Positions 17,513 through 27,313 of a stretch of DNA of 64,000 bases are shown here, piece by piece; within the stretch, counting starts at the first letter, position 1; the number at the start of each line of letters is the position of its first letter. A program made the translations under genes and the position numbers. The DNA is taken from contig CANMSD010000002.1 of NCBI GenBank assembly GCA_947500645.1, positions 248,001-312,000 of the forward strand, in the 5' to 3' direction. The notes under the pieces were generated by a model. The model was not told where the DNA came from, ran no database searches, and saw nothing but the letters and a program-made list of their open reading frames with translations. Origin of the DNA: an uncultured Erythrobacter sp. GTDB lineage: Bacteria > Pseudomonadota > Alphaproteobacteria > Sphingomonadales > Sphingomonadaceae.

Positions 17513-17905
17513 GTGAATATTGTAATAGCCCTCACGATGATGGTTCCAGCATACTTTCATGCTGAATTCAGCGAAGATGAAATAGCAAATGCTGCGCCGA
17601 CATTCCTCAAATCGGACCACTTGGTTTGCACGAACCCCGATGGAACGGAGTACGGTGTCATATTGGATGAACCAAATTACCGAGTGTTCTTTGCTTATGG
17701 GACCTACACGGTCGCCTACGAGGCCAAGTACGATAATGATAGCGTTAGCCATTATTTCGGACTCGCAGACGGCGTTTGGCACTTGAATCGGAACAGCCTA
17801 GAGTTCACAATCATCGAGCTTGGTGAGAATGGCGATAGGGTACACACTGATGGCAAGTGTGAGCTGACTGGAACATTTTCGCTGCCCTCTCCGTCGAGCC
17901 GGTAG
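17513..17905 (+). CDS. Small secreted protein, unknown function
   Basis: 130 residues with a short hydrophobic N-terminus (MNIVIALTMMVPAYFHAEFS) that looks like a signal peptide, followed by a beta-rich domain (VFFAYGTYTVAYEAKY) with two Cys (LVCTNP and GKCELTG) that could pair. GTG start with AAGGA upstream. It lies 101 bp after the three-gene operon on the same strand and ends 12 bp from a convergent gene. Family not recognised; it may belong with the preceding exported proteins. Confidence 0.6.
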   Translation: MNIVIALTMMVPAYFHAEFSEDEIANAAPTFLKSDHLVCTNPDGTEYGVILDEPNYRVFFAYGTYTVAYEAKYDNDSVSHYFGLADGVWHLNRNSLEFTIIELGENGDRVHTDGKCELTGTFSLPSPSSR

Positions 17906-17917
17906 TCCAGCGCTGCA

Positions 17918-18904
17918 TCAACGCATTTCGTTCCGAAGCTGATGAAACGAAAGACAGCATCTGCCCGAAACAGAATTCCACTCATTGCTTAGCAACGACA
18001 ATTTGGGGTGGGGCGGCACTGGCGTCGATCCAAACGCATCCCAAGCCTGAAACAGCTGATAGGAATTGCCGTCCGGGAACAGCTCCTCCGTCAAGCCAAT
18101 CATCCGCTGAAGCCGCGCTTCGCTCGTGGTGACATTCAGAACCATCATCGGCGCAGTCAGATTTAGATGCTCCTGAAATCCGCCACCTTCGATATAGTCC
18201 TCATACTGCAAGAGGTGTCGAAGGAAGCTCTTGCGGTGAATCTCAGCAGAACGTAGCGGTTCAGTCACTCGGTCGGCTTCAAGGGCATAGAAGCGATAAC
18301 GCTTGCCTTCTGACGTCAGGTATTCCAGCCCAAATACAGCATCTGGTAGCAAATCCTTCGCATATGTCGTGCCGGCATCCGGATCGCAGATTTCGGTAGG
18401 CCATCGCAGAGTCGCTTCCGCGCGAGCCAGAATCTTGGACTGAGGGATGAAATTGATATCGTCGCGCTCAATGCAGGCGAGCTCGATCGAAGCGGTAATG
18501 CAGCTGACCATCAGGCTGTGCTGCCAGGGTCCAGAGCGCGCTGGCCGGATTGCGCTGCCGCTCTTCCTAAGCGCGGCAACGGATGATGGCGAAAGATCAT
18601 AGACAAGCTGATTGTAGCGCGCATCGAGCGTGCGGAACTGCTGCGCCGGGCGCGTCAGATAGGTTCCCCTGTGCGGCGTTCGATCCTCATTGAAGAGGTC
18701 TGTGAGACGTTCTTTAGCGCGCTTCTCAGACCGGTGCATGTCCTTTGCGAAAGCGAGCAGAAACGAAGACGGCAAAGGTCCATGCTCGGCGAGCTTCTCG
18801 AACCAGAGTAAATCGCGTGGCTGGGGTGTGATCCGCTTGCCAGTTGGTGTTGGCCTCGTGCGACAGCGCCGCCCCAGCGCGTCGAACTTTGGTTTTGGAG
18901 ACAT
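17918..18904 (-). CDS. Replication-relaxation (Replic_Relax)-like protein
   Basis: 328 residues. The N-terminus is basic, followed by winged-helix-like PRDLLWFEKLAEHGPLPSSF and, after a linker, WQHSLMVSCITASIE, then an acidic core (LLPDAVFGLEY, YALEADRVTEPL) as in Replic_Relax proteins, which accompany mobile-element transfer or replication genes. ATG 18904 follows AAGGA. It lies downstream of the coupling ATPase on the same strand with 128 bp between them. The match is by eye, so another DNA-binding accessory role is possible. Confidence 0.55.
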   Translation of the reverse strand: MSPKPKFDALGRRCRTRPTPTGKRITPQPRDLLWFEKLAEHGPLPSSFLLAFAKDMHRSEKRAKERLTDLFNEDRTPHRGTYLTRPAQQFRTLDARYNQLVYDLSPSSVAALRKSGSAIRPARSGPWQHSLMVSCITASIELACIERDDINFIPQSKILARAEATLRWPTEICDPDAGTTYAKDLLPDAVFGLEYLTSEGKRYRFYALEADRVTEPLRSAEIHRKSFLRHLLQYEDYIEGGGFQEHLNLTAPMMVLNVTTSEARLQRMIGLTEELFPDGNSYQLFQAWDAFGSTPVPPHPKLSLLSNEWNSVSGRCCLSFHQLRNEMR

Positions 18905-19032
18905 GGCGTGGTCCTTTTGGAGCTTAGAAGGACCGCTCTTTTATGCACGTAGTGCTGACCTGTAACCGGGCAGCAAATTCAGAAGTGTGAAATTATTTTC
19001 AGGCTTGGGCAGCCATGGTCAGCATCAAAAAA

Positions 19033-21279
19033 TTACCAGTCTTCGCCCGGAGTTGGATCGATATGCCCACGTCCACGCTTGCCCTCATTTGACGGCTTCT
19101 GATCATCCGACTGTTTCACTGCCTCCGCGTGAGGGCCGGAACCCGGGGGCTTCATTCCTTCGCGACTGGGGCCCTTGGACCTCCGACTGCCAGGATTTGG
19201 CTGGCCAGGCTTTGAATTATCACCGTCTGACCCATCGCCTCCATCATCTTCAGGCGTATCAGCTTCACTCTCATCTTTGCCAATCTGAGAATGATGCACC
19301 GCATAGCGCGCGCGCATCACCTCACGCTGCGCAGCACGGTCCTGCGATGTCATGACCGGGAGGTCTTCCAAATATCCGAACGGGAATGAGAGCGGGACGG
19401 CATGCTTCGTGGCTCCACGAATATGCGCAGCGAAACTGCCCTTGCCTTGCGCCTCAATGAAGGCCGGATCGGTATAGAGCATCGGCGCAAGCGAACGCGC
19501 ATCCTTGGCTGATACACCCCCTGCAAACTTGATCGCCGTGTTGGCGGCAAAGGCTTCCTGAAGCTTGGGCTCAAGCTGTCCGAGATATTGGTGCGCGAGC
19601 ACCATACCAACATGGTACTTGCGCGCCTGGGCCAAGATCAGTCCGATATTGCGGTCAAAGTAGTCTTGCGCCTCATCGATATAGACCATGGTGGGCACGC
19701 GCTCTGATCCGCGCAGCGTAGCGCGCTCTTGGGCCGCCTGCGCGATCATGGCGATAAAGAACCGCCCGAAGATTTCGGTGCCTTGTTCCTTGAGCAGGTC
19801 CTTGGCGGTATTGATCAAGATGACCTTGCCCGCGTTCATCTCGGTGAAGAGATCAAGCTTGGAACGCGGATGCGAAAACATCCGCTCAAAAGTCTGGTTT
19901 TCGAGAATGCCCCAAAGACGGCGCAGCACCTGCTTCTTGGTCTGTTCAAACTCGCGCGAAGCAAACTCGGTCTCGAAGAAGTGCTTGGCCGTGCCTTCGA
20001 GCTTAGCGATGTGCTCAGCGAACTTCACCTCGCTGCCAGGCTCCATCAGCTCGCGCAGAGTATGGATCGTCGCATCGGGAATATGCAGCATCAGCCGCGT
20101 GACATAGCGGAAGATCACATTCTGCTTTTGCGTCATCTGCGCGTCGAGCAGCGTGCCAAGCACAAAATCGTACAACTCTAGGATTGAGTTTGTCAGACGC
20201 TCGCGCTCCAAGGGTGCGTATCCGTCAAGGCGCTTCTGGCCGACATCGAAGAGATTGAGCGAGACGGGATACTCAACGTCAGTCGGATCGATCAGAACAA
20301 GCCGATCGTGCAGAGCGCCGCCCGGACCAAAGACATCGAGCTTAGCGATGTTTTTGATGAGATCGCCCTGGCTATCGAGCACAACAACCGTGCGCTTCTC
20401 TTCCTCCATCGCGGCAAGGTCTTGCGCGATCAAGTATTGCAGCGTCTGCGTTTTCCCGTGACCTGAACCCGCCACGATATGTTGGTGCTCAAATCGCGAT
20501 TTGGTCGGAATGGTGAAGGTCAATTCCTGATCGAACAGCGCGGCAAGCGGTGTGCCGCCGAGGTAGGTCTCGACCATCACCTCCGGGGTCTTTGCATCCA
20601 ACTGGCTGGGCATCTTAGGAGCCCGCTTGAAGCTGGCCGGATCAGCCGGGTTGCCACCGGAAGCTGCGATCAGATTGTATTCGAGCCGCTGACGAAGATT
20701 GGTGAGCAAATCGGCTTCAACGAGCTCTTGAGCGAAGCTGACGCCAAAAACTTGCTCAGTGACTTCGCCAGTATCTCCCAAGCTCCGCAAGAGGTCTGTC
20801 GGAACCGAGATACCATTTGATGAATCGGCTTCCTCGAGCAGTGCAGGGCACGCCTCATAGATGGGTCGGAGCATCGTTGCGGTCGACAATTGGATCAGCT
20901 CAACATGGCGATCGAAGCCGTCGAGCAGCTTCTGCTGGCGGGTCAGCTCTTCGCGGATTTCCCAAAGCTCAGCGATGGTACGCTCTCGCTCCCAATCAAC
21001 CTCTGGCAGCGCGAAGAGCTGATCATAGTCAAAGATCTGCAAAACGAGGTTCAGGATCACGCCATCCTGATCGTTCATTGGCGCATCGCCAAGCAGCTGG
21101 AAACGCACTTCGGTCGCTATAGTCGCAATTAGCCGCTCACGCTCTTCGATGGTTCGAAGGTCATGTGCTCCAAACTGACGGGCAACCTCTTCCCATTGGC
21201 GACGAACAAGATCCTTCTCGCTGGGTCTGATCAACCCATGCAAGAAGCTGTGGAGCTTGGCGCCAATGTCTGAAGCCAT
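19033..21279 (-). CDS. TraD/VirD4-type coupling ATPase
   Basis: 748 residues. A long helical N-terminal region (1-230) is followed by the motor domain with GSGHGKTQ as Walker A (271-278), VVVLDSQGDL, and TMVYIDEAQDYF as Walker B, then ARKYHVGMVLAHQYLGQL, typical of type IV coupling and HerA/TraD ATPases. The last 80 residues are acidic, Gly- and Pro-rich, probably unstructured. It lacks its own membrane helices; the two-TM protein encoded immediately upstream could anchor it. Likely pumps DNA during mobilisation. Confidence 0.8.
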   Translation of the reverse strand: MASDIGAKLHSFLHGLIRPSEKDLVRRQWEEVARQFGAHDLRTIEERERLIATIATEVRFQLLGDAPMNDQDGVILNLVLQIFDYDQLFALPEVDWERERTIAELWEIREELTRQQKLLDGFDRHVELIQLSTATMLRPIYEACPALLEEADSSNGISVPTDLLRSLGDTGEVTEQVFGVSFAQELVEADLLTNLRQRLEYNLIAASGGNPADPASFKRAPKMPSQLDAKTPEVMVETYLGGTPLAALFDQELTFTIPTKSRFEHQHIVAGSGHGKTQTLQYLIAQDLAAMEEEKRTVVVLDSQGDLIKNIAKLDVFGPGGALHDRLVLIDPTDVEYPVSLNLFDVGQKRLDGYAPLERERLTNSILELYDFVLGTLLDAQMTQKQNVIFRYVTRLMLHIPDATIHTLRELMEPGSEVKFAEHIAKLEGTAKHFFETEFASREFEQTKKQVLRRLWGILENQTFERMFSHPRSKLDLFTEMNAGKVILINTAKDLLKEQGTEIFGRFFIAMIAQAAQERATLRGSERVPTMVYIDEAQDYFDRNIGLILAQARKYHVGMVLAHQYLGQLEPKLQEAFAANTAIKFAGGVSAKDARSLAPMLYTDPAFIEAQGKGSFAAHIRGATKHAVPLSFPFGYLEDLPVMTSQDRAAQREVMRARYAVHHSQIGKDESEADTPEDDGGDGSDGDNSKPGQPNPGSRRSKGPSREGMKPPGSGPHAEAVKQSDDQKPSNEGKRGRGHIDPTPGEDW

Positions 21280-21280
21280 A

Positions 21281-21799
21281 TCAGCCGAGCCTTAAGACCA
21301 CTTCCTTGGCCTCTTCTGGCGGCAAGACAGGCACGGGTCGGGTCTCGACGCCGTCCCAATGCTTGGCCGTCTCGACCACTTGGCGAAGCGCAATGCACGC
21401 GTTGTCGAGCATCGCTTCCTTTTGGGCCAATTCGATGATGCTGTCGCATTTGAACCTGCGACCATAAAGCAGATCGCGCATCCAAATGGTCTCGCGCTTT
21501 TCGTTGAGCCACCAATAGCCCGCGCCAACACCAGTGATGACGCCAAAGGCAAGGCCACCCAAGACTTCGTCTGATGCAAAGGCTCCAAAGAGACCCCCAA
21601 TCAGAAACGCTACGAAACCAATGACCATGGCACCTTTGAGATGCTCGAAGTCATCTGCAGCGATAAGGCATGAATCACCCATATCGTAGCGGTCGATCAA
21701 TGCGCGCTCGTCATCCGACATTTCAGCCTTTGCCCAAAGCCGAAAGACAACACGTCCTCGCCAATTTCGATTCTGTTCGCGTTTTAAGAGAATATCCAT
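21281..21799 (-). CDS. Two-TM membrane protein paired with the coupling ATPase
   Basis: 172 residues with two adjacent membrane helices at about 57-95 (MVIGFVAFLIGGLFGAF and LGGLAFGVITGVGAGYWWL) between soluble N- and C-terminal parts. It ends one base before the start of the coupling ATPase, so they form an operon. TraD-type ATPases usually carry a two-helix anchor in the same chain; here the anchor may be supplied separately, which is inferred from order and topology. No family name is claimed. Confidence 0.6.
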   Translation of the reverse strand: MDILLKREQNRNWRGRVVFRLWAKAEMSDDERALIDRYDMGDSCLIAADDFEHLKGAMVIGFVAFLIGGLFGAFASDEVLGGLAFGVITGVGAGYWWLNEKRETIWMRDLLYGRRFKCDSIIELAQKEAMLDNACIALRQVVETAKHWDGVETRPVPVLPPEEAKEVVLRLG

Positions 21800-21901
21800 G
21801 GATGCCCCTATTCCATGTGGTGTGAGCGCTTAGAATGGAGAATAGAGGCTGTGAGGGTCAAGTTTATTGTGGCCACGTGAACCAATAAATAGGCTCGCGC
21901 A

Positions 21902-21947
21902 ACTTCAAGATATTTCTCGTAAATTGAGTAGAGAAAGATCTTGAAGT
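21902..21947. repeat. 17-bp inverted repeat, candidate transfer-origin or regulatory hairpin
   Basis: ACTTCAAGATATTTCTC, 12 bases, GAGAAAGATCTTGAAGT: 16 of 17 positions pair. It lies in the 260-bp gap upstream of the two-TM/coupling ATPase genes. Such repeats flank nick sites in transfer origins, and no T run on either strand supports termination. Confidence 0.5.
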
Positions 21948-21954
21948 CATTCTG

Positions 21955-22063
21955 TATCCCCATCGCAAAGTGTGCCGCAGTGATACCGGATGAGCAGCTA
22001 TGGATGGGGATCGGGAAGCTATCAGCATGGGGATAGAGTAAGCCAGTCTCGTATCCCTATCAG
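21955..22063. repeat. Four short ATCCC(C/T)AT iterations
   Basis: TATCCCCATC near 21955, ATGGGGAT near 22004, ATGGGGAT near 22027 and GTATCCCTAT near 22051, in mixed orientation within about 110 bp beside the large inverted repeat. Clusters like this can be iterons or protein-binding sites; significance is uncertain. Confidence 0.3.
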
Positions 22064-22959
22064 CGATAGAGCAAATGACATGGCATTTCTGGATCATGCA
22101 AGCTCCAGACGCCCATATCTTCGGGCTCTTTGTGATTGAGAATGATCCAGCGCCCGTTTGCTGAATAGTCGATTGTGATTTGCATCTCGGTATCGGGGTT
22201 CGCCGTCGGGCGAACTACATAAGTCGTAAATGAGCTGTCATCCTCGATTGTGCGGAGGAGGTCACTCCGATTCCCTTGAACGAATATGGCAGTGGGCCCG
22301 ATATCGACAAAGATATCCGCGCCATTGCGATCGCAGGACTCGCGGGTAGACCAACTTCCTTGAAACCTGGCCGGAAACATAGGCAACCTGGGCTCTGGAG
22401 CCGGGCCGATCGGCGATAGGTTAGCGCCCCATACATATCCGCCAGAGGTGAGTTTCAACCATCTCGATAGCGGATCGAATGCCATCACCTCCTGAGCTTC
22501 AACTGTCTCGCCCGCAACAAGGGTTCCGATGACGGTAGTGCCCTCGCCGGTTGGAAAATCACGCACGTTAGCTTGCCCGGTGACATCGTATGATGCCCGT
22601 TCTGCAAGGAACACGTCCTCGTATTTGGCGAAGTTGGGTGTCCCATCTTCGTGGCAAGTTGGACCATCGGGTGTGAAAGAAAACAAACCACCGATGCCAC
22701 GTGAGATTGGATTGCTCGTAAGAGAGATGAGCAGCACAAGGGCTACACCTCCAGCAACTGCCACCCTCTTTCGGTTCTCTGGATTCGTGATGTAACCAAG
22801 GGCCGCAGCAAAGAGCGTTCCAAAGCCATCGGCGAGCTCCGCCACATACCGGCCCGCGAGCTCGCTAGCGCCTTTGGCGCGCTCGGTGATCGCTCCACAC
22901 TTCGAACAAAACTTGTCGCGCGGATCGAGTTCTGCTCCGCATGCATGGCATTCAGTCAT
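22060..22959 (-). CDS. Zinc-ribbon, single-TM protein with SH3-like domain
   Basis: 299 residues. An N-terminal zinc ribbon (CHACGAELDPRDKFCSKCG), a linker, one membrane helix at about 88-105 (VAVAGGVALVLLISL) and an external part with a bacterial SH3-like domain (ANVRDFPTGEGTTVIGTLVAGETVEAQ, LTSGGYVWGANL) at about 145-205. The C-terminal domain contains two Cys (ESCDRNG, MPCHLLYR). The architecture suggests a sensor or envelope protein. It lies downstream of the restriction operon with 41 bp between them and could be read through from it. Confidence 0.6.
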   Translation of the reverse strand: MTECHACGAELDPRDKFCSKCGAITERAKGASELAGRYVAELADGFGTLFAAALGYITNPENRKRVAVAGGVALVLLISLTSNPISRGIGGLFSFTPDGPTCHEDGTPNFAKYEDVFLAERASYDVTGQANVRDFPTGEGTTVIGTLVAGETVEAQEVMAFDPLSRWLKLTSGGYVWGANLSPIGPAPEPRLPMFPARFQGSWSTRESCDRNGADIFVDIGPTAIFVQGNRSDLLRTIEDDSSFTTYVVRPTANPDTEMQITIDYSANGRWIILNHKEPEDMGVWSLHDPEMPCHLLYR

Positions 22960-23000
22960 TATCCCCCCGCAACGAACTTAGGTTACACTACCCAGTTCGC

Positions 23001-25679
23001 TTATCCGTTCTCCACTAGGTAGCTCAAACTCACGTTGTCGCGAATTTGATCGTGTGGGATCAAAGCATAGCGCCATGGTTTTCCGCCATTCGCCAGGGAG
23101 TGGTTAGTAGCTCGACCGCACCATTCAACAGCAACGTCACGCTTTGCCAAAACGTCTTCATCGGTCATTTTGTTTGCTGCTTTGGGTTCGAGCACCAAAA
23201 GTTCCGATGAGGTCTCTGCAACAAAATCGGGGACGTATTCGAGGTGATCGTTCCCGTTTCTGTAGAACATCTGAAACTGACCTTTTGCAGGTCGCAACCA
23301 CTTCTCAGCCTCTCTTTCGAGGATCACAGCGAGGCGGCGTTCGGGGTCAGACTGGAAACGTGCGACAGTCGTCAGGCACTTAGAGAAACCACCGAAAATG
23401 TAGCGAGCCATATTGCTCTTATCGGAAGGCGGAGAGCGATAATCGAGCGGTTCACCGACCTCAGCTGTATGCGCCGTGCCACGAATCTCGGTGAAGCCCT
23501 GCCGGACAACGGCTTCATACTCGACCGTGTCGTCAGTCCAGTAGTGGTCGAGCATCTGAGCATGCACTGCCGCGGCGATATTGCGCTGCTCCAATCGTAA
23601 AACCCTCAGAAGCTCCTCTTCTGACAGGTATGAGCGAAGGTGGGTGACTACTTGTCCGGCTAGATCGTACAGCAAATCCGAGTTGTCGTCGTAGGAGATA
23701 TCCGGAAAATCAATCAGGCCGCTCACAACATAGTCTTCGGCATTACTCTCCAGGAAATTTCCCTGCGTCATGCCTATAGACAACCCCTCGTTGCGATCCA
23801 GGTATTGTGCCCACAGCGTCTCTTCGGGCGCTGCAAATCGCATGTTCACGAGATTCAGTGTGAAGGGACGGAAGCCGCCCTTTACTTCGCTTTTGGGGGT
23901 CAATTGGATGCGTGGAATGCTGATCGTTCGCTCGACGACCAATGCAGAAGTTTCTGCCACGATATTGGAGATATCGGGCGCATCGCTCACGCCGTCGAGT
24001 TCCAGCTGCGCAGGACGATATTGCGAGCGTACTTCCTGGACGATCGCTTCCTGCACCTCAGGTCGAGTTACAAATGATATGTCTGGTACTTTGTCTGGCG
24101 AGCGCGACAATTTGCGTATCGCCTCATACGCGAGTTGAGCGACCTTTTCAGACTCCGGATTTGTGAAAACACGTGTTTGTGTCGAAGTCTGAGGATCGTC
24201 CTTTGGTCCCGCGCCAATGCCGAGATCGGCAAGGATCTTAGGTTGCGCGATAACCGTGGTAGTCTTCTTGGTGAGCGTCTCTTCATCGAGGATAAGCTGC
24301 TTTAGGCGGATTGGTGATTGTGGGTTGTTCGCTTCGTCCACGATCTCCTGGAAACGATCATGGGCAACGATGTTCAGGCGATCGACTGCTGCCACACCGG
24401 TCCGCCTGCCATAGGGAAGGCGCAGACCGCGCCCAATACTCTGCTCAATCAGAGTTCGCGCATTTGCTGCGCGTAGTGGGACGATCGTGTAGAGATTGGT
24501 GACGTCCCAGCCTTCCTTGAGCATGTTCACGTGAATGACGATCTCTACCGGATTGTCGGCTTGTTCAACCGTGAGCAGCTTTTGGACGGTTTCCTCTTCC
24601 TTGCTGCTTGAATCCACCTGGATCACTTTTTCCGAGTAGCGTGATTTGAAGAAGGCATCCGATTGGATCAGCTTCAAAAGCTCTGCGGCATGCGTTGTGT
24701 CGCGGGCGATAACGAGAACGAATGGTTTGACGATCTTGACGCCGTTCTCGCGCGCGTAGGTCTCAAGCTCCACTTTGACGCTCTCGTGCAGCCGCACACC
24801 GTCCTCAAGCTTCATTTGCTCGATCGCGGCAGGTGTTTTGCCATCGGCGATGAAGTTCTTGCGGGTAACGACCGCAGGGTCCTTCACGAATCCGTCTTCC
24901 ATCGCCCGCGCTAGTGGGTAATCGTAGACTACGTTCCGAAAAGGAACCGGACCGCGATTGCTCTCGACGAATGGCGTGGCCGTGAGTTCTAACCCAAGCA
25001 CAGGCTTTAGCTCATTAATCGCACGCATGCCCGCCGTTGCGCGGTAGCGGTGCGATTCATCCATCAGCATCACCAGATCAGGTAGGCCGGCGAGATAGTC
25101 GAAGTAGGACTCACCAATTTCCTCTCGGAAAGACCGAATACGAGGCGAGCGGCCACCGCGCACTTCGCTCGAAATCTTGGCAATGTTGAAGATGTTTATT
25201 CGCGTATCGAGAAGCGCAGAGAAGCTACCAATATGCCGCTCATAATTCTCGCCCGTCGTCAGCACAGGCGGGTTCACCGCAAACTTGGCGATGCCCTTGA
25301 AAACATATTTGGGCGTGTTCGGCGTGAAGTCGGCAATCAGCTTGTTGTAGATCGTCAGGTTAGGCGCGAGTACGAAGAAATTGCTTATGCCGTGCGCGAG
25401 CTTCAGATAAGTGATGAAAGCGCCCATCAGCCGCGTTTTGCCGACGCCCGTTGCCAGCGCGAAGCAGAGCGAGACAAAGTCGCGTTCAAAATTGCTGACG
25501 CCTGGATATTCGCTCCGGATCACCTCGAGCGCTGCTTCGAGATCGGTGCCGTGTTTGGGTGGCACGATCTCGGTGATGCGATCGAGGATTTCCAGACTCT
25601 CGCGCTGCGGATGACGCAGTGAGAGGCGACCCGAAATCGCGTTGACATGGCGCTGGTTGTTTGAGGAGGGCTTGCTCAC
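23001..25679 (-). CDS. Type III restriction enzyme, Res subunit
   Basis: 892 residues. Superfamily 2 helicase motifs: ATGVGKT (76-82), MDESHRY (207-210 for DESH), LELTATPF, and the late motif EQSIGRGLRLPYG. The C-terminal region has YVPDF followed by LLVLEPKA, matching the PD-ExK nuclease of Res proteins. It cleaves DNA with unmethylated, oppositely oriented sites after translocation, in complex with Mod. GTG start overlaps the Mod stop (GTGA). It is the last gene of the six-gene operon. All key motifs seem intact. Confidence 0.9.
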   Translation of the reverse strand: MSKPSSNNQRHVNAISGRLSLRHPQRESLEILDRITEIVPPKHGTDLEAALEVIRSEYPGVSNFERDFVSLCFALATGVGKTRLMGAFITYLKLAHGISNFFVLAPNLTIYNKLIADFTPNTPKYVFKGIAKFAVNPPVLTTGENYERHIGSFSALLDTRINIFNIAKISSEVRGGRSPRIRSFREEIGESYFDYLAGLPDLVMLMDESHRYRATAGMRAINELKPVLGLELTATPFVESNRGPVPFRNVVYDYPLARAMEDGFVKDPAVVTRKNFIADGKTPAAIEQMKLEDGVRLHESVKVELETYARENGVKIVKPFVLVIARDTTHAAELLKLIQSDAFFKSRYSEKVIQVDSSSKEEETVQKLLTVEQADNPVEIVIHVNMLKEGWDVTNLYTIVPLRAANARTLIEQSIGRGLRLPYGRRTGVAAVDRLNIVAHDRFQEIVDEANNPQSPIRLKQLILDEETLTKKTTTVIAQPKILADLGIGAGPKDDPQTSTQTRVFTNPESEKVAQLAYEAIRKLSRSPDKVPDISFVTRPEVQEAIVQEVRSQYRPAQLELDGVSDAPDISNIVAETSALVVERTISIPRIQLTPKSEVKGGFRPFTLNLVNMRFAAPEETLWAQYLDRNEGLSIGMTQGNFLESNAEDYVVSGLIDFPDISYDDNSDLLYDLAGQVVTHLRSYLSEEELLRVLRLEQRNIAAAVHAQMLDHYWTDDTVEYEAVVRQGFTEIRGTAHTAEVGEPLDYRSPPSDKSNMARYIFGGFSKCLTTVARFQSDPERRLAVILEREAEKWLRPAKGQFQMFYRNGNDHLEYVPDFVAETSSELLVLEPKAANKMTDEDVLAKRDVAVEWCGRATNHSLANGGKPWRYALIPHDQIRDNVSLSYLVENG

Positions 25680-27313
25680 AGGTCGTCCTCCTCGGCAAAG
25701 AGGGCACCTTGCGGCTCACCTGGATCGGGCTCTGGCTGCGGAAGATTGGCAACGTTGAGCGAATAATCGTCATGGCCCCATTCGCATTTGGCGCGAATGT
25801 GGTTGGGGATCTTGCGCAAGGTCAGGTTGGGGAACTGACTTTCATCACCGCGCCAGGCCCCGCACAGGACCAGAAGGCTGCGGTCTTCGCCAACCTCTGC
25901 GGACAGATCTGCCAGCTCTTTGATGCCGAGCGTTTGCGTGGTGACGTAGAGAAAATCGGTTTCGGTCGATTGCCCCTGCTGCCACCAGACATTGGGGCTG
26001 GGCTCGTAAAGATAGCCCTCAAGCTTGCACATCGCTTGCGCCAACATGGCAGGGTCATATTCCTTGGAGATAACCTCGCGGCCCCATTTGTCCTTTTCCA
26101 GTAGGGATGGCGCGAGTTCGAAATAGCGAAATCCGCCGCCGCCTTTCCAGTCTACGGCCTCTGTGATCCCTCCTCCGTCATCCCCGTCGATGACTTTGCG
26201 CAGTCGCGGCACGATGTGCGTGGAAGCATGGTTACCAAGCTCGACCATGATCCAACGTCGCTCCATCTTGTGAGCGACCGCGCCTGTCGTTCCCGAGCCG
26301 GCAAAAGAATCCAAAACAAGGTCATCGGGATCAGTCGCGATCTCGATAATCCGCTTCATCAAGCGCTCAGGCTTCGGCGTGGCGAACACATCCTTATTGT
26401 TGAAGGCCAATGCTTCCTTCTTGGCATCTTGAGTGTGTCCAACTTCATCAAAATACCAGATTGTTTGGGGAGCTTTGGTCAACTCGCCTTGATCCTTCAG
26501 GAACATTTTCCGGCGTGGAATGCCGTTGCGATTCTTGCCCCACCAGATCTCGCCGTTTTCATCGAGCTCTGCGAATTTTTCTGGAGAAACGCGCCAATAT
26601 GATCCGGCAGGCGGCCCATCAATTACGCGGCCGCCAGGGCAGGTGATCGGATAAATCCCTTTGCTGTATGGATTACGTGCCGAAAGCGATATCGATTGCC
26701 AGGCACCTCGCGGATCATTGTCCGGGTTCTTATACGCCGCTTTCTGTTTCTCGCCCGCCGGAACTTGGTTCGGCGACCAATTGTCCAGATCTTTCGCATA
26801 AACAAGAATATAGTCGTGATCGACCGAGAAGTTCTTGGTCGAGTTTTTGACCGACAGCGTCTTCTGCCAAATAGCTGAAGTCACGTAATTGCTGCGGCCA
26901 AACACCTCGTCGCAAAGCACTTTGAGGTAATGTGCTTCGTTGTCGTCAATTGTGATCCAAAGCGAACCATCGGCTGAGAGTAGTCGCTTGATGATTTCCA
27001 ACCGATCGCGCATCAGGCCAAGCCAGATCGAGTGCTCCAGTCCGTCATCATAGTGAGTGAACGCGCTACCGGTGTTGTAGGGCGGATCGATAAAGACGCA
27101 CCTTACCTGCCCCGAATAGTCTGCCTCCAGCGCCTTCAGCGCGAGCAGATTGTCACCGTGGATCAGCATGTTATCGAAGATGTCGTCATCGCTGACCCGC
27201 GCGGCTGCGTGATAGCTCTTTTCCGGATCTTCGATCAGAATGCGTGGCTCCAGGCGTGGCCGGTTCTCCTTTCCTACCCAGGTCAGTTCAAGTTTCTGCT
27301 TCTTTTTTGTCAT
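25676..27313 (-). CDS. Type III DNA methyltransferase, Mod subunit
   Basis: 545 residues. FIDPPYNTG (DPPY at 76-79) precedes FAGSGTTG (337-344), the beta-class order of N6-adenine methyltransferases of type III systems; the region between holds the target recognition part. It methylates one strand of an asymmetric site and gives Res its specificity. ATG 27313 was chosen because it overlaps the AIPR stop by 4 nt and begins MTKKKQKLELTW; the frame is open upstream only through the AIPR gene. The recognition site cannot be read from sequence. Confidence 0.9.
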   Translation of the reverse strand: MTKKKQKLELTWVGKENRPRLEPRILIEDPEKSYHAAARVSDDDIFDNMLIHGDNLLALKALEADYSGQVRCVFIDPPYNTGSAFTHYDDGLEHSIWLGLMRDRLEIIKRLLSADGSLWITIDDNEAHYLKVLCDEVFGRSNYVTSAIWQKTLSVKNSTKNFSVDHDYILVYAKDLDNWSPNQVPAGEKQKAAYKNPDNDPRGAWQSISLSARNPYSKGIYPITCPGGRVIDGPPAGSYWRVSPEKFAELDENGEIWWGKNRNGIPRRKMFLKDQGELTKAPQTIWYFDEVGHTQDAKKEALAFNNKDVFATPKPERLMKRIIEIATDPDDLVLDSFAGSGTTGAVAHKMERRWIMVELGNHASTHIVPRLRKVIDGDDGGGITEAVDWKGGGGFRYFELAPSLLEKDKWGREVISKEYDPAMLAQAMCKLEGYLYEPSPNVWWQQGQSTETDFLYVTTQTLGIKELADLSAEVGEDRSLLVLCGAWRGDESQFPNLTLRKIPNHIRAKCEWGHDDYSLNVANLPQPEPDPGEPQGALFAEEDDL

